A stretch of 8,611 nt of DNA from CANKHJ01 sp035556495 (GTDB lineage: Bacteria; Pseudomonadota; Alphaproteobacteria; Rhizobiales; Xanthobacteraceae). Below are positions 1 to 6,014 of this stretch, in pieces. The notes under the pieces were generated by a model that saw only the letters and a program-made list of their open reading frames with translations, had not been told where the DNA came from and ran no database searches. The stretch's first letter is position 1. Each line of letters opens with the position of its first letter. The position numbers were made by a program, and so were the translations under genes. The stretch is from NCBI GenBank assembly GCA_035556495.1, contig DATMEW010000158.1, positions 1-8,611 of the forward strand. The letters run 5' to 3'.

Positions 1-754
1 CCCGATCATCGCGCATCCGGACGTGCGGCGGATGCTGCTGACCATGCAGGCGCTCACCCGCGCCGCCCGCGCCATCTGCTATGCCACCGCCGCGGCGCTC
101 GACCGCGCCGCCACCGATCCGGACGCGGAGGCGCTCGCGTCGCTGCTCACGCCGGTCGCCAAGGCATTCGCCACCGATATCGGCGTCGAGGTCGCCTCCC
201 TCGGCATTCAGGTCCATGGCGGCATGGGCTTCATCGAGGAAACCGGCGCGGCGCAGCACCTGCGCGACGCGCGCATCCTGCCGATCTATGAGGGCACCAA
301 CGGCATTCAGGCCATCGACCTCATCCTCCGCAAGCTGCCGCTGAACGACGGCACGGCCGTTGCGGGCTATCTCGATATGCTGGATGGAATTGTCGCGAGC
401 CTGAAAACGGGGGACGCCACGCTCGCTCATCTCGCCGGGCCGCTCGCCGGCGCGACGGGCGCGCTGCGTCAGGCCACGGAGCAGATGGCGCGTCGCCTGA
501 CAAACGATCCATCGGCTGCACTCGCCGGCGCCACGCCCTATCTGCGCCTGTTCGGCATCACGGCCGGCGGCTGCTATCTGGCGCATGAGGCGCTGACTGC
601 CAGCCGCGAAGCCGATACGCGCGCCGCCGAGCGCATCGGCCTTGCCACCTTTTACGCCTACAACATCGCGGTGCAGGCGGACGGACTGGTGCAGGCCGCG
701 CTGGACGGCGCTGCATCCGTTAACGATCCCCACCTGCTGCCGCGCACGGAGTGA
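1..754 (+). CDS. Acyl-CoA dehydrogenase, DmdC-like, C-terminal part (5' end outside window)
   Basis: This is the C-terminal part of a flavin acyl-CoA dehydrogenase, which makes the alpha,beta double bond of an acyl-CoA with FAD. The frame is open from base 2, upstream of the first ATG at base 23, so the gene starts before the window. About 250 residues are visible. The segment VASLGIQVHGGMGFIEETGAA... ending in YEGTNGIQA is the typical end of the catalytic domain. The Glu of YEGT (bases 290-292) sits where the catalytic base is in medium-chain-type dehydrogenases, and HGGMGF is the usual FAD-contact region. After it comes a further helical extension of about 140 residues, as in the roughly 590-residue subgroup that includes 3-methylmercaptopropionyl-CoA dehydrogenase (DmdC) and relatives. 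The substrate cannot be deduced. The downstream crotonase gene is co-transcribed, which points to beta-oxidation-type catabolism. The family is secure; the subgroup is likely. Confidence 0.93.
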   Translation, partial: PIIAHPDVRRMLLTMQALTRAARAICYATAAALDRAATDPDAEALASLLTPVAKAFATDIGVEVASLGIQVHGGMGFIEETGAAQHLRDARILPIYEGTNGIQAIDLILRKLPLNDGTAVAGYLDMLDGIVASLKTGDATLAHLAGPLAGATGALRQATEQMARRLTNDPSAALAGATPYLRLFGITAGGCYLAHEALTASREADTRAAERIGLATFYAYNIAVQADGLVQAALDGAASVNDPHLLPRTE

Positions 755-758
755 TCCC

Positions 759-1505
759 ATGACGAATCATGTCCTCGTCCGCGACGACGCGGCCGTGCGC
801 ACCATCCGCATGAACCGCCCTGAGAAACGCAACGCGCTGACGGCGGCGATGTATGCGGACATGGCCCGCGCCATCCGCGAGGCGAAGGCGGCAGGCATCC
901 GCTGCCTGCTGATCGCCGGCAGCACCGACGCCTTCTCCGCCGGCAACGACCTTCAGGACTTCATGACGGCCGGCAGTGAAGACGCATTCGGTCCGGTGAT
1001 GGACTTTCTCGCCGCGCTGGCGGAATGCCCGCTGCCGCTGGTCGCGGCCGTTCAGGGTGTCGCGGTCGGCATCGGCACCACCATGCTGATGCATTGCGAC
1101 CAGGTCATTGCTTCGGACGAAGCAACATTTGCAACGCCCTTCGTCTCGCTCGGACTGGTCCCTGAAGCTGCCTCAAGCCTGCTTGCGCCGCGCCTGATGG
1201 GGCTGCAACGCGCCTTCTCCCTGCTGGTGATGGGCGAGCGGCTGGATGCGCACACGGCCGCCGAATGTGGCATCGTCACTTATGTGCGACCGGCCAACGA
1301 GGTGGAGGTCCATGCCGCGCAGGTCGCAAAGAAAATCGCGGCGCTGCCGCCGGAAGCCGTACGGCTATCACGCCGGCTGATCCGCGGCGAGCCGCAGAAC
1401 ATCCTCGCGCGCATCGAAGAAGAAGCAACGTTGTTCAATGCGCGGCTGGCCTCGCCGGAAGCGCAGGCCGCCTTCGCTGCCTTCTTTGCCCGCAAGCCGC
1501 GCTGA
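759..1505 (+). CDS. Crotonase-fold enoyl-CoA hydratase/isomerase family protein
   Basis: This 248-residue protein of the enoyl-CoA hydratase/isomerase superfamily acts on acyl-CoA thioesters. I chose the ATG at 759 because a GGAG ribosome-binding site lies at 748-751, seven bases upstream, and because homology begins right there. The frame is open further upstream, but only as a shadow of the dehydrogenase. The two oxyanion-hole loops are seen: AFSAGNDL (residues 58-65) and VQGVAVGIG (98-106). Aligned by eye with rat mitochondrial enoyl-CoA hydratase, the two catalytic glutamates (Glu144, Glu164) are replaced by Thr108 and Phe128. Instead there is Glu136 in SLGLVPEAASS, where ECI2 and yeast Eci1-type delta3,delta2-enoyl-CoA isomerases carry their catalytic Glu. 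So an isomerase, or another crotonase reaction, is more likely than a classical hydratase. It follows the acyl-CoA dehydrogenase by 4 bases, so the two are an operon. Confidence 0.92.
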   Translation: MTNHVLVRDDAAVRTIRMNRPEKRNALTAAMYADMARAIREAKAAGIRCLLIAGSTDAFSAGNDLQDFMTAGSEDAFGPVMDFLAALAECPLPLVAAVQGVAVGIGTTMLMHCDQVIASDEATFATPFVSLGLVPEAASSLLAPRLMGLQRAFSLLVMGERLDAHTAAECGIVTYVRPANEVEVHAAQVAKKIAALPPEAVRLSRRLIRGEPQNILARIEEEATLFNARLASPEAQAAFAAFFARKPR

Positions 1506-1510
1506 GCTTA

Positions 1511-1560
1511 GGCGCGTTTTCTTTCACGCGAACCGGCGTCCGCTTCGCTTGAAAACGCTC
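1511..1560. repeat. Intergenic palindromic repeat, Rhizobiales type; possible bidirectional terminator
   Basis: The 54 bases between two convergent genes are almost filled by an imperfect palindrome. The outer arms are GCGTTTTC (1514-1521) and GAAAACGC (1551-1558), and the inner arms are GCGAA (1528-1532) and TTCGC (1544-1548). Read on the minus strand it begins GAGCGTTTTC, has CCGGTTCGCGTGAA in the middle and ends GAAAACGCG. From memory this closely matches a palindromic element scattered in high copy between genes of Bradyrhizobium, Rhodopseudomonas and related genera. I cannot confirm copy number from one window. Its place between convergent stops fits a transcription-terminating or RNA-stabilising hairpin, but there is no clean U-tract. 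The minus-strand end touches the dioxygenase stop codon. Confidence 0.7.
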
Positions 1561-2510
1561 TACAGCGGCTTCAGGCCGGCCTCGATCTCGTCCCGGCGCG
1601 GTTCGAGGAAGGGCGGCAGCGCCAGCCGCTCTCCCATGGTCTCGGCCGGCTCGTCGGTCGCAAACCCGGGACCGTCCGTCGCGATCTCGAACAGGATGCC
1701 GTTCGGCTCGCGGAAATACAGGCTCTGGAAATAAAAGCGGTCGATCTTGCCGCTGTTGGGGATGCGCAGGTCCGCCAGCCGCTTTGCCCAGCCGTCATAA
1801 CCGGCCTGATCCGGCGTGCGGAATGCGACGTGATGCACCGCGCCCGCGCCCTGCTGCGCCACCGGCAGGTCCGGCTGCTCCGCAACATGCAGTTCCGCCG
1901 CCGGCCCCTCGCCGCCCATCTCGTAGACATGCACGGTGTGCCGCGCATTCTCGGGATGCGGATAGGTCCGCACCGCGCGCATGTTCATCACCTTGGTCAG
2001 CACGAGGTCGGTGGGCTTCAGGTCCGGCACGCTGAGCCAGATCGGGCCGAGACCGCGGATCTGATGTTCGGCCGGCACCGTACTCTGCTCCCATGGGTGC
2101 GCCTCGCCCCGCCCGCCATCGTCCACGAGGCTGAGGCGCTGACCTTCCGGGTCCTCGAAATCCAGCGTCAAACGGCCATCGCGTTCCACCGGCGCACCAT
2201 GTTCGATACCGAGCGCAGCAAAGCGCTCCCGCCACCACGCGATGGCGGCCTCGCCCGCCACGCGGAAGCCGGTGCGGCATATGGAATGGGTGCCGCGCCG
2301 CTCGCGCGGGGCAGGCCAGTCGAAAAACGTGATGTCCGTGCCGGGCGAGCCGTTCCGGTCCGCATAGAACAGATGATAGGCGCTGACATCGTCCTGGTTC
2401 ACGGTCTTCTTCACAAGGCGCAGACCGAGACTTTCGACATAGAAGCGCCGGTTTGCCGGTGCATCGGCGGAGATGGCCGTCAGGTGGTGGATGCCCGTCA
2501 GTTCCAGCAT
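1560..2510 (-). CDS. VOC-family ring-cleaving dioxygenase (glyoxalase/bleomycin-resistance fold)
   Basis: This 316-residue protein has two vicinal-oxygen-chelate modules: MLELTGIHHLTAIS to about residue 130, and IWLSVPDL (157-164) to about 285. The family includes the hydroquinone dioxygenases and azoreductase-operon relatives MhqA/MhqE/MhqO and PcpA, which open aromatic rings with Fe(II). The metal-ligand pattern is intact: His9 in GIHHLT, His226 or His227 in VHHVAF, and Glu275 in EPNGILFEIATD. This matches the His-His-Glu facial triad and spacing of PcpA. The length is that of the family. The ATG at 2510 has a GGGGAG ribosome-binding site (complement of 2517-2522) six bases upstream. The protein should be cytosolic, as there is no signal peptide. 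It is divergent from the short-chain dehydrogenase and convergent with the crotonase, so it is probably monocistronic. The substrate is unknown; a hydroquinone or catechol is a guess from the family. Confidence 0.9.
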   Translation of the reverse strand: MLELTGIHHLTAISADAPANRRFYVESLGLRLVKKTVNQDDVSAYHLFYADRNGSPGTDITFFDWPAPRERRGTHSICRTGFRVAGEAAIAWWRERFAALGIEHGAPVERDGRLTLDFEDPEGQRLSLVDDGGRGEAHPWEQSTVPAEHQIRGLGPIWLSVPDLKPTDLVLTKVMNMRAVRTYPHPENARHTVHVYEMGGEGPAAELHVAEQPDLPVAQQGAGAVHHVAFRTPDQAGYDGWAKRLADLRIPNSGKIDRFYFQSLYFREPNGILFEIATDGPGFATDEPAETMGERLALPPFLEPRRDEIEAGLKPL

Positions 2511-2599
2511 GCTCTGCTCCCCGGAATCGACAACCGGCTGCGCTCTCGCATACCGTTGCCATGAATATAAGCCCGTTTCGGGAAACTGCGAGGCTCAGC
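2511..2599. promoter_or_regulatory. Divergent intergenic region with promoters for the dioxygenase and the dehydrogenase
   Basis: These 89 bases separate two divergent start codons, so they must hold both promoters unless transcripts come from elsewhere. The minus-strand ribosome-binding site is the complement of 2517-2522, and the plus-strand one is GAGG at 2590-2593. The most AT-rich stretch, GAATATAAG (2563-2571), could supply a -10 element (TATAAG, 2566-2571) for the plus strand. No convincing -35 element stands at the right distance. A short perfect inverted repeat, CCCG-TTT-CGGG (2572-2582), lies just after it and could be a leader hairpin or a small operator. Shared regulation of the two genes is possible but not shown. 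Confidence 0.4.
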
Positions 2600-3490
2600 A
2601 TGTCGCTGTCTGGAAAGACGCTGTTCATCACGGGCGCTTCGCGCGGCATCGGGCTCGCCATCGCCCTGAGGGCGGCGCGGGACGGCGCCCGCATCGCCAT
2701 CGCCGCCAAGAGCGACCAGCCGCATCCGAAGCTGCCCGGCACCATCCACACCGCCGCCGCCGAAATAGAAGCCGCCGGCGGGCGGGCGCTGCCGCTGGCC
2801 GTGGACATCCGCGATGACGACGCCGTGCAGGCCGCCCTGCAACGCACGGCGGACACCTTCGGCGGCATCGACATCGTGGTGAACAACGCCAGCGCCATCC
2901 AGATCACGCCGCTGGCGCAGACCGACATGAAGCGTTTCGATCTGATGCATCAGGTCAATACGCGCGGCACGCTGGCGGTGTCGAAATTCGCGCTGCCCTA
3001 TCTGGAGAAGACCGCCAATCCGCACATCCTGATGCTGTCGCCGCCGCTGGACATGCAGGAGAAATGGTTTGCGCCGCACACGCCGTATTCCATCGCCAAA
3101 TACGGCATGAGCCTCGTCGTGCTCGGGCTTGCGGGCGAGTTGCGCGGCAAGGGCATCGCCGTGAATGCGCTATGGCCGCGCACCACCATCGCCACATCCG
3201 CGATCCGCAACCTGCTGGGCGGCGACGCGCTGATGCGCATGTCGCGGACGCCGGAGATTCTTGCCGATGCGGCTCATGCCATCTTCCTCAAGCCGGCGCG
3301 TAGCGGGAACCAGCCGGCCTTCACCGGGAACTTCCTGATCGACGACACATTCCTTTCCGGAGAGGGCGTGACGGATTTCGACCGTTATCGCGTCGATCCC
3401 TCGCAGCCGCTGGCGCCGGATTTCTTCGTGCCCGCGGACAGCAAGCCCCCGCCGGGCGTCAGCCTCGCTTCCGCCGCGAACGAAGGATAA
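2600..3490 (+). CDS. HSDL2-like short-chain dehydrogenase/reductase, NAD(P)-dependent
   Basis: This 296-residue classical-fold short-chain dehydrogenase/reductase uses NAD(P)(H) to oxidise or reduce an alcohol/ketone substrate. The Rossmann cofactor motif TGASRGIG is at 11-18, Asp69 is in the adenine-contact region, NNAS is at 95-98, and the catalytic residues are Asn120, Ser147 and Tyr163-x3-Lys167. The stretch DLMHQVNTRGT, LSPPL, KYGMS and VNALWPRTTIAT strongly resembles human HSDL2 and its bacterial relatives (annotated as SDR family oxidoreductase). The C-terminal SCP2 lipid-binding domain of HSDL2 is absent. The ATG at 2600 is preferred over the longer frame because GAGG (2590-2593) is six bases upstream and the fold starts at SGKTLFITG; an ATG at 2561 is a weaker alternative. 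It is the first gene of a + strand run ending at 6014. The substrate is unknown, perhaps a fatty acyl or lipid compound. Confidence 0.9.
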   Translation: MSLSGKTLFITGASRGIGLAIALRAARDGARIAIAAKSDQPHPKLPGTIHTAAAEIEAAGGRALPLAVDIRDDDAVQAALQRTADTFGGIDIVVNNASAIQITPLAQTDMKRFDLMHQVNTRGTLAVSKFALPYLEKTANPHILMLSPPLDMQEKWFAPHTPYSIAKYGMSLVVLGLAGELRGKGIAVNALWPRTTIATSAIRNLLGGDALMRMSRTPEILADAAHAIFLKPARSGNQPAFTGNFLIDDTFLSGEGVTDFDRYRVDPSQPLAPDFFVPADSKPPPGVSLASAANEG

Positions 3491-3499
3491 TGCTCCGCG

Positions 3500-4429
3500 A
3501 TGACCACCCTGCTGATCTCCCATCCCGCCTGTCTCGAACACCGCCCGCCGGAGGGTCATCCCGAGCGGCCGGACCGTCTGCGCGCGCTCGAACAGGTGTT
3601 CGCGGAAGACGAATTCTCCGCGCTCGTGCGCCGCGAGGCCCCGGCCGCGTCGCTGGAGACCATCGCGCTGTGCCATCCGATGGATTATGTCACCGGCCTG
3701 CGCGACGCTTCGCCGCGCGAAGGGCTCGTGCAGATCGATGGTGACACGCTGATGTCCCCCGGCAGTTTCGAGGCCGCCCTGCGCGCCGCCGGCGGCGCGG
3801 TCCATGCCGTCGACGAGGTGATGGCGCGCCGCGCCGACAATGCCTTCGTGGCGACACGCCCGCCCGGCCATCACGCCGAGACCGCGACGCCGATGGGCTT
3901 CTGCCTGTTCAACAATGCCGCCATCGCCGCGCGCCATGCCCAGCGCGTCCATGGCGCGGAGCGCGTCGCCCTCGTCGATTTCGACGTGCATCACGGCAAC
4001 GGCTCCCAGGACATCTTCTGGAACGACCCGAGCGTGATGTATGCCTCCACCCATGAGATGCCGCTCTATCCCGGCACGGGAGCGCTGTCCGAACGCGGCG
4101 AGCATGGCACCATCGTCAACGCGCCGCTGCGGGCCGGCGACGCGGGAACCCAGTTCCGCCAGGCATTCACCCATACGATCCTGCCCCGCCTGCGCGAGTT
4201 CCGCCCTGACCTGATCGTCATTTCCGCCGGCTTCGACGCCCATCGCCGCGACCCGCTGGCGCATCTGAACCTGATCGAGGCGGATTTCCGGTGGGCAACG
4301 CAGCAGATCATGGAGATTGCGGACGCTGCGGCATCCGGGCGGGTCGTTTCCGTCCTCGAAGGCGGCTATGATCTGGAGGGGCTGGCGCAGTCCGCGGCCG
4401 CCCATGTGGAAGCGCTGATGAACGGCTGA
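3500..4429 (+). CDS. Histone deacetylase family protein (zinc-dependent amidohydrolase)
   Basis: This 309-residue protein of the arginase/deacetylase fold removes acetyl groups from amide nitrogen. Bacterial members act on acetylpolyamines, acetylated proteins or similar amides. The key residues are all present: the His124-His125 pair in RPPGHHAE, zinc ligands Asp162 and His164 in DFDVHHGNG, third ligand Asp246 in SAGFDAH, and transition-state Tyr290 in LEGGYDL. The N-terminal HPERPDRL is typical of the class II-like bacterial group (HDAH and acetylpolyamine amidohydrolase relatives), though the protein is shorter than HDAH. It has no signal peptide and should be cytosolic. The ATG at 3500 lies 9 bases after the dehydrogenase stop; GAAGGA (3482-3487) is a somewhat distant ribosome-binding site inside the preceding gene. 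xseB follows at 25 bases, an arrangement I recall as common in Hyphomicrobiales. The true substrate is unknown. Confidence 0.93.
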   Translation: MTTLLISHPACLEHRPPEGHPERPDRLRALEQVFAEDEFSALVRREAPAASLETIALCHPMDYVTGLRDASPREGLVQIDGDTLMSPGSFEAALRAAGGAVHAVDEVMARRADNAFVATRPPGHHAETATPMGFCLFNNAAIAARHAQRVHGAERVALVDFDVHHGNGSQDIFWNDPSVMYASTHEMPLYPGTGALSERGEHGTIVNAPLRAGDAGTQFRQAFTHTILPRLREFRPDLIVISAGFDAHRRDPLAHLNLIEADFRWATQQIMEIADAAASGRVVSVLEGGYDLEGLAQSAAAHVEALMNG

Positions 4430-4443
4430 TGCGCTACGGCAAC

Positions 4444-4450
4444 GAGAGGA
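4444..4450 (+). promoter_or_regulatory. Ribosome-binding site of xseB
   Basis: GAGAGGA stands four bases before the ATG at 4455. It fixes the xseB start at that codon rather than at the second in-frame ATG of SMPFEKAI. Confidence 0.65.
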
Positions 4451-4454
4451 TCCC

Positions 4455-4706
4455 ATGGCCGCCACTGCGCATACCGATATCGTCAGCATGCCTTTCGAGA
4501 AGGCGATCGAGGAACTGGAATCTATCGTGAGCCGCCTTGAAGGCGGCAAGGTTCCGCTTGAGGAATCCGTCGCGATCTATGAGCGAGGCGAAGCGCTGAA
4601 GAAGCGCTGCGAGGAACTTCTGAAACAGGCCGAGGCACGGGTCGAGAAGATCACGCTGGACGCCTCCGGCAAACCGGCCGGGACCGAGCCGCTCGATGTC
4701 GGCTGA
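4455..4706 (+). CDS. xseB: Exodeoxyribonuclease VII small subunit
   Basis: This is the small subunit of exonuclease VII, which with the large subunit XseA degrades single-stranded DNA from both ends to short oligonucleotides and serves in mismatch repair and recombination. The 83-residue length is normal. The family signature is clear: SMPFEKAIEELESIVSRLEGGKVPLEESVAIYERGEALKKRCEELLKQAE (residues 11-60) forms the two-helix hairpin that packs on XseA, followed by a short variable tail. XseA is not in the window, which is usual because the two genes are often apart. The gene sits 25 bases after the deacetylase gene and 6 bases before the membrane protein gene. In many Rhizobiales genomes I recall dxs following xseB; here an unknown gene and ligD stand instead. 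The identification is secure. Confidence 0.96.
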   Translation: MAATAHTDIVSMPFEKAIEELESIVSRLEGGKVPLEESVAIYERGEALKKRCEELLKQAEARVEKITLDASGKPAGTEPLDVG

Positions 4707-4712
4707 GTCGCA

Positions 4713-6014
4713 TTGACGGCCGCCACTGACCACGCCACGCCGTGCGCCGCGCTGCCTGCGCAGGGACAGCAGCCGCAGAAACCCGTTCGCCGTCGCCATG
4801 TGTTTTATCTCGAAGGCTACGATCCCCAGGGCGTGCCCGGCTATTATGGCCTGTTCAAGCGCGAGTTCGCACGGTTTCTGCAACTCTGGCCGGTCAAGGG
4901 AACCCTCGGCCCGGCCGAGACGAATCCGGACGGCATCACCGGGCGCTGGCGCATCGAAACGGAAGGTCCGAACTGGCGCGTCGAGACGACATATGACTTT
5001 CTGCGCTGGGACGACATCATCCTGCGCGACATGGCCCGGTCGAACTGGCTGCGGCCGTTCCGCGTCTTCAGCAATTTTCTCGGCTTCACTTTGAACGGAA
5101 CGGCAGCCCGGATCTTCAATGCCTATTGGCGGTTCGGTTGCTTCTTCTGCTATCCGGTTCTCGTGCTGATCCTCACCATCCTTCTGGCCGTGATTGTCGG
5201 CAGGATGACAGTGGAAATCGCCAGCGGCCATTCGGGCGAGGCTGCCGCAATCCTGCTCGGCCTTCTCGTGGCGTGCGCCGTTTACGCTGTCGTCGCGCGC
5301 GCCACGCAGAAGTGGTTCGTTATCCAGCTCAGCGAGATGTGGCTGTTCGTGCGGGATCACCTGCGCGGGCGACGGCCCGAGATGGATCTGCGCATCGACG
5401 CTTTCGCCGAAAGAATCGTCGCCGCGATCCGCGCCGCGGAAGCTGACGAGGTGGTGCTCGTCAGCCATAGCTGTGGCGGCTTCATCGCGCCGGACGTGCT
5501 GGCGCGGATGTTCGCTCGCGATCCGTTCATCGCCGATCACGGCCCGCGTCTCGTCTGGATGAGCATCGGGTCCATCATGCCCGCTGCCGCGCTCCACCCT
5601 GCGGGCGCGCATCTGCGCCGCGAACTCGCGCGGCTCGCCTGCGACGACCGGCTGACATGGATCGAGTGTCAGGCCTGGGACGACTTCGTGAATGTCTGGA
5701 CCTTCGATCCCGTGGTGCGCCTCGCGCTGCCGCTGGAAGGACCGCGGCGCAATCCGCTGATGATCGATGTCCCGTTCCGGGAAGTGCTCTATAAGCAGAC
5801 GTATCTGCGCTTTCGCGTCAATTTCTTCCGCATGCATTTCCAGTTCATCATGGCCAACGACAGGCGCGCGGCCTATGACTATTTCATGATGCTGTGCGGA
5901 CCCGCTCCGCTCACGACATGGGCGCTGGATGACGCAATATCGCGCTTCGGCAGCGATGGCGCCTATGCGGCCCCGCTCACCGTGCCGGACGGTGCTGCGG
6001 CAACCTCTGCCTGA
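4713..6014 (+). CDS. Unrecognised membrane protein with alpha/beta-hydrolase-like nucleophile elbow
   Basis: I cannot name this 433-residue protein. The N-terminal 27 residues are low-complexity, then HVFYLEGYDPQGVPGYYGLFKREF (29-52) looks like a first beta-strand and loop. Two hydrophobic segments (about 142-163 and 177-197) predict a membrane hairpin. Then VVLVSHSCGGFIAPDVLARM (247-266) has the form strand-turn-helix of an alpha/beta-hydrolase nucleophile elbow, with SHSCG in place of GxSxG; Ser253 is the candidate nucleophile. Asp323/Asp324 or Asp332 and His375 are possible triad partners, by inference only. The start is TTG at 4713, the first possible start after the in-frame xseB stop; the only other candidate seen, GTG at 4800, would cut into the first strand. 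No strong ribosome-binding site precedes it, so translation may be coupled to xseB. Its 3' end overlaps ligD tail to tail by 38 bases. A membrane-bound lipase/esterase-like enzyme is a guess. Confidence 0.8.
   Translation: MTAATDHATPCAALPAQGQQPQKPVRRRHVFYLEGYDPQGVPGYYGLFKREFARFLQLWPVKGTLGPAETNPDGITGRWRIETEGPNWRVETTYDFLRWDDIILRDMARSNWLRPFRVFSNFLGFTLNGTAARIFNAYWRFGCFFCYPVLVLILTILLAVIVGRMTVEIASGHSGEAAAILLGLLVACAVYAVVARATQKWFVIQLSEMWLFVRDHLRGRRPEMDLRIDAFAERIVAAIRAAEADEVVLVSHSCGGFIAPDVLARMFARDPFIADHGPRLVWMSIGSIMPAAALHPAGAHLRRELARLACDDRLTWIECQAWDDFVNVWTFDPVVRLALPLEGPRRNPLMIDVPFREVLYKQTYLRFRVNFFRMHFQFIMANDRRAAYDYFMMLCGPAPLTTWALDDAISRFGSDGAYAAPLTVPDGAAATSA

Noticed and set aside
642..758. 5' extension of the crotonase frame
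   Set aside because: It overlaps the end of the acyl-CoA dehydrogenase gene, has no family similarity, and the ATG at 759 has a good ribosome-binding site.
2572..2582. Hairpin CCCG-TTT-CGGG as a terminator
   Set aside because: The stem is only 4 bp, no T-run follows, and it lies in the leader of the dehydrogenase gene; it is noted only within the intergenic region.
2453..2599. 5' extension of the short-chain dehydrogenase frame
   Set aside because: It would overlap the divergent dioxygenase start. The dehydrogenase fold begins a few residues after the ATG at 2600, which has GAGG at proper spacing.
1795..2928. Open frame of 377 codons on the - strand spanning the dioxygenase and the SDR start
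   Set aside because: It covers parts of two well-supported genes in the wrong frames and would erase the intergenic promoter region.
3170..4549. Open frame of 459 codons on the - strand
   Set aside because: It is opposite the deacetylase gene, which has a full set of catalytic residues. The reverse product shows no family features.
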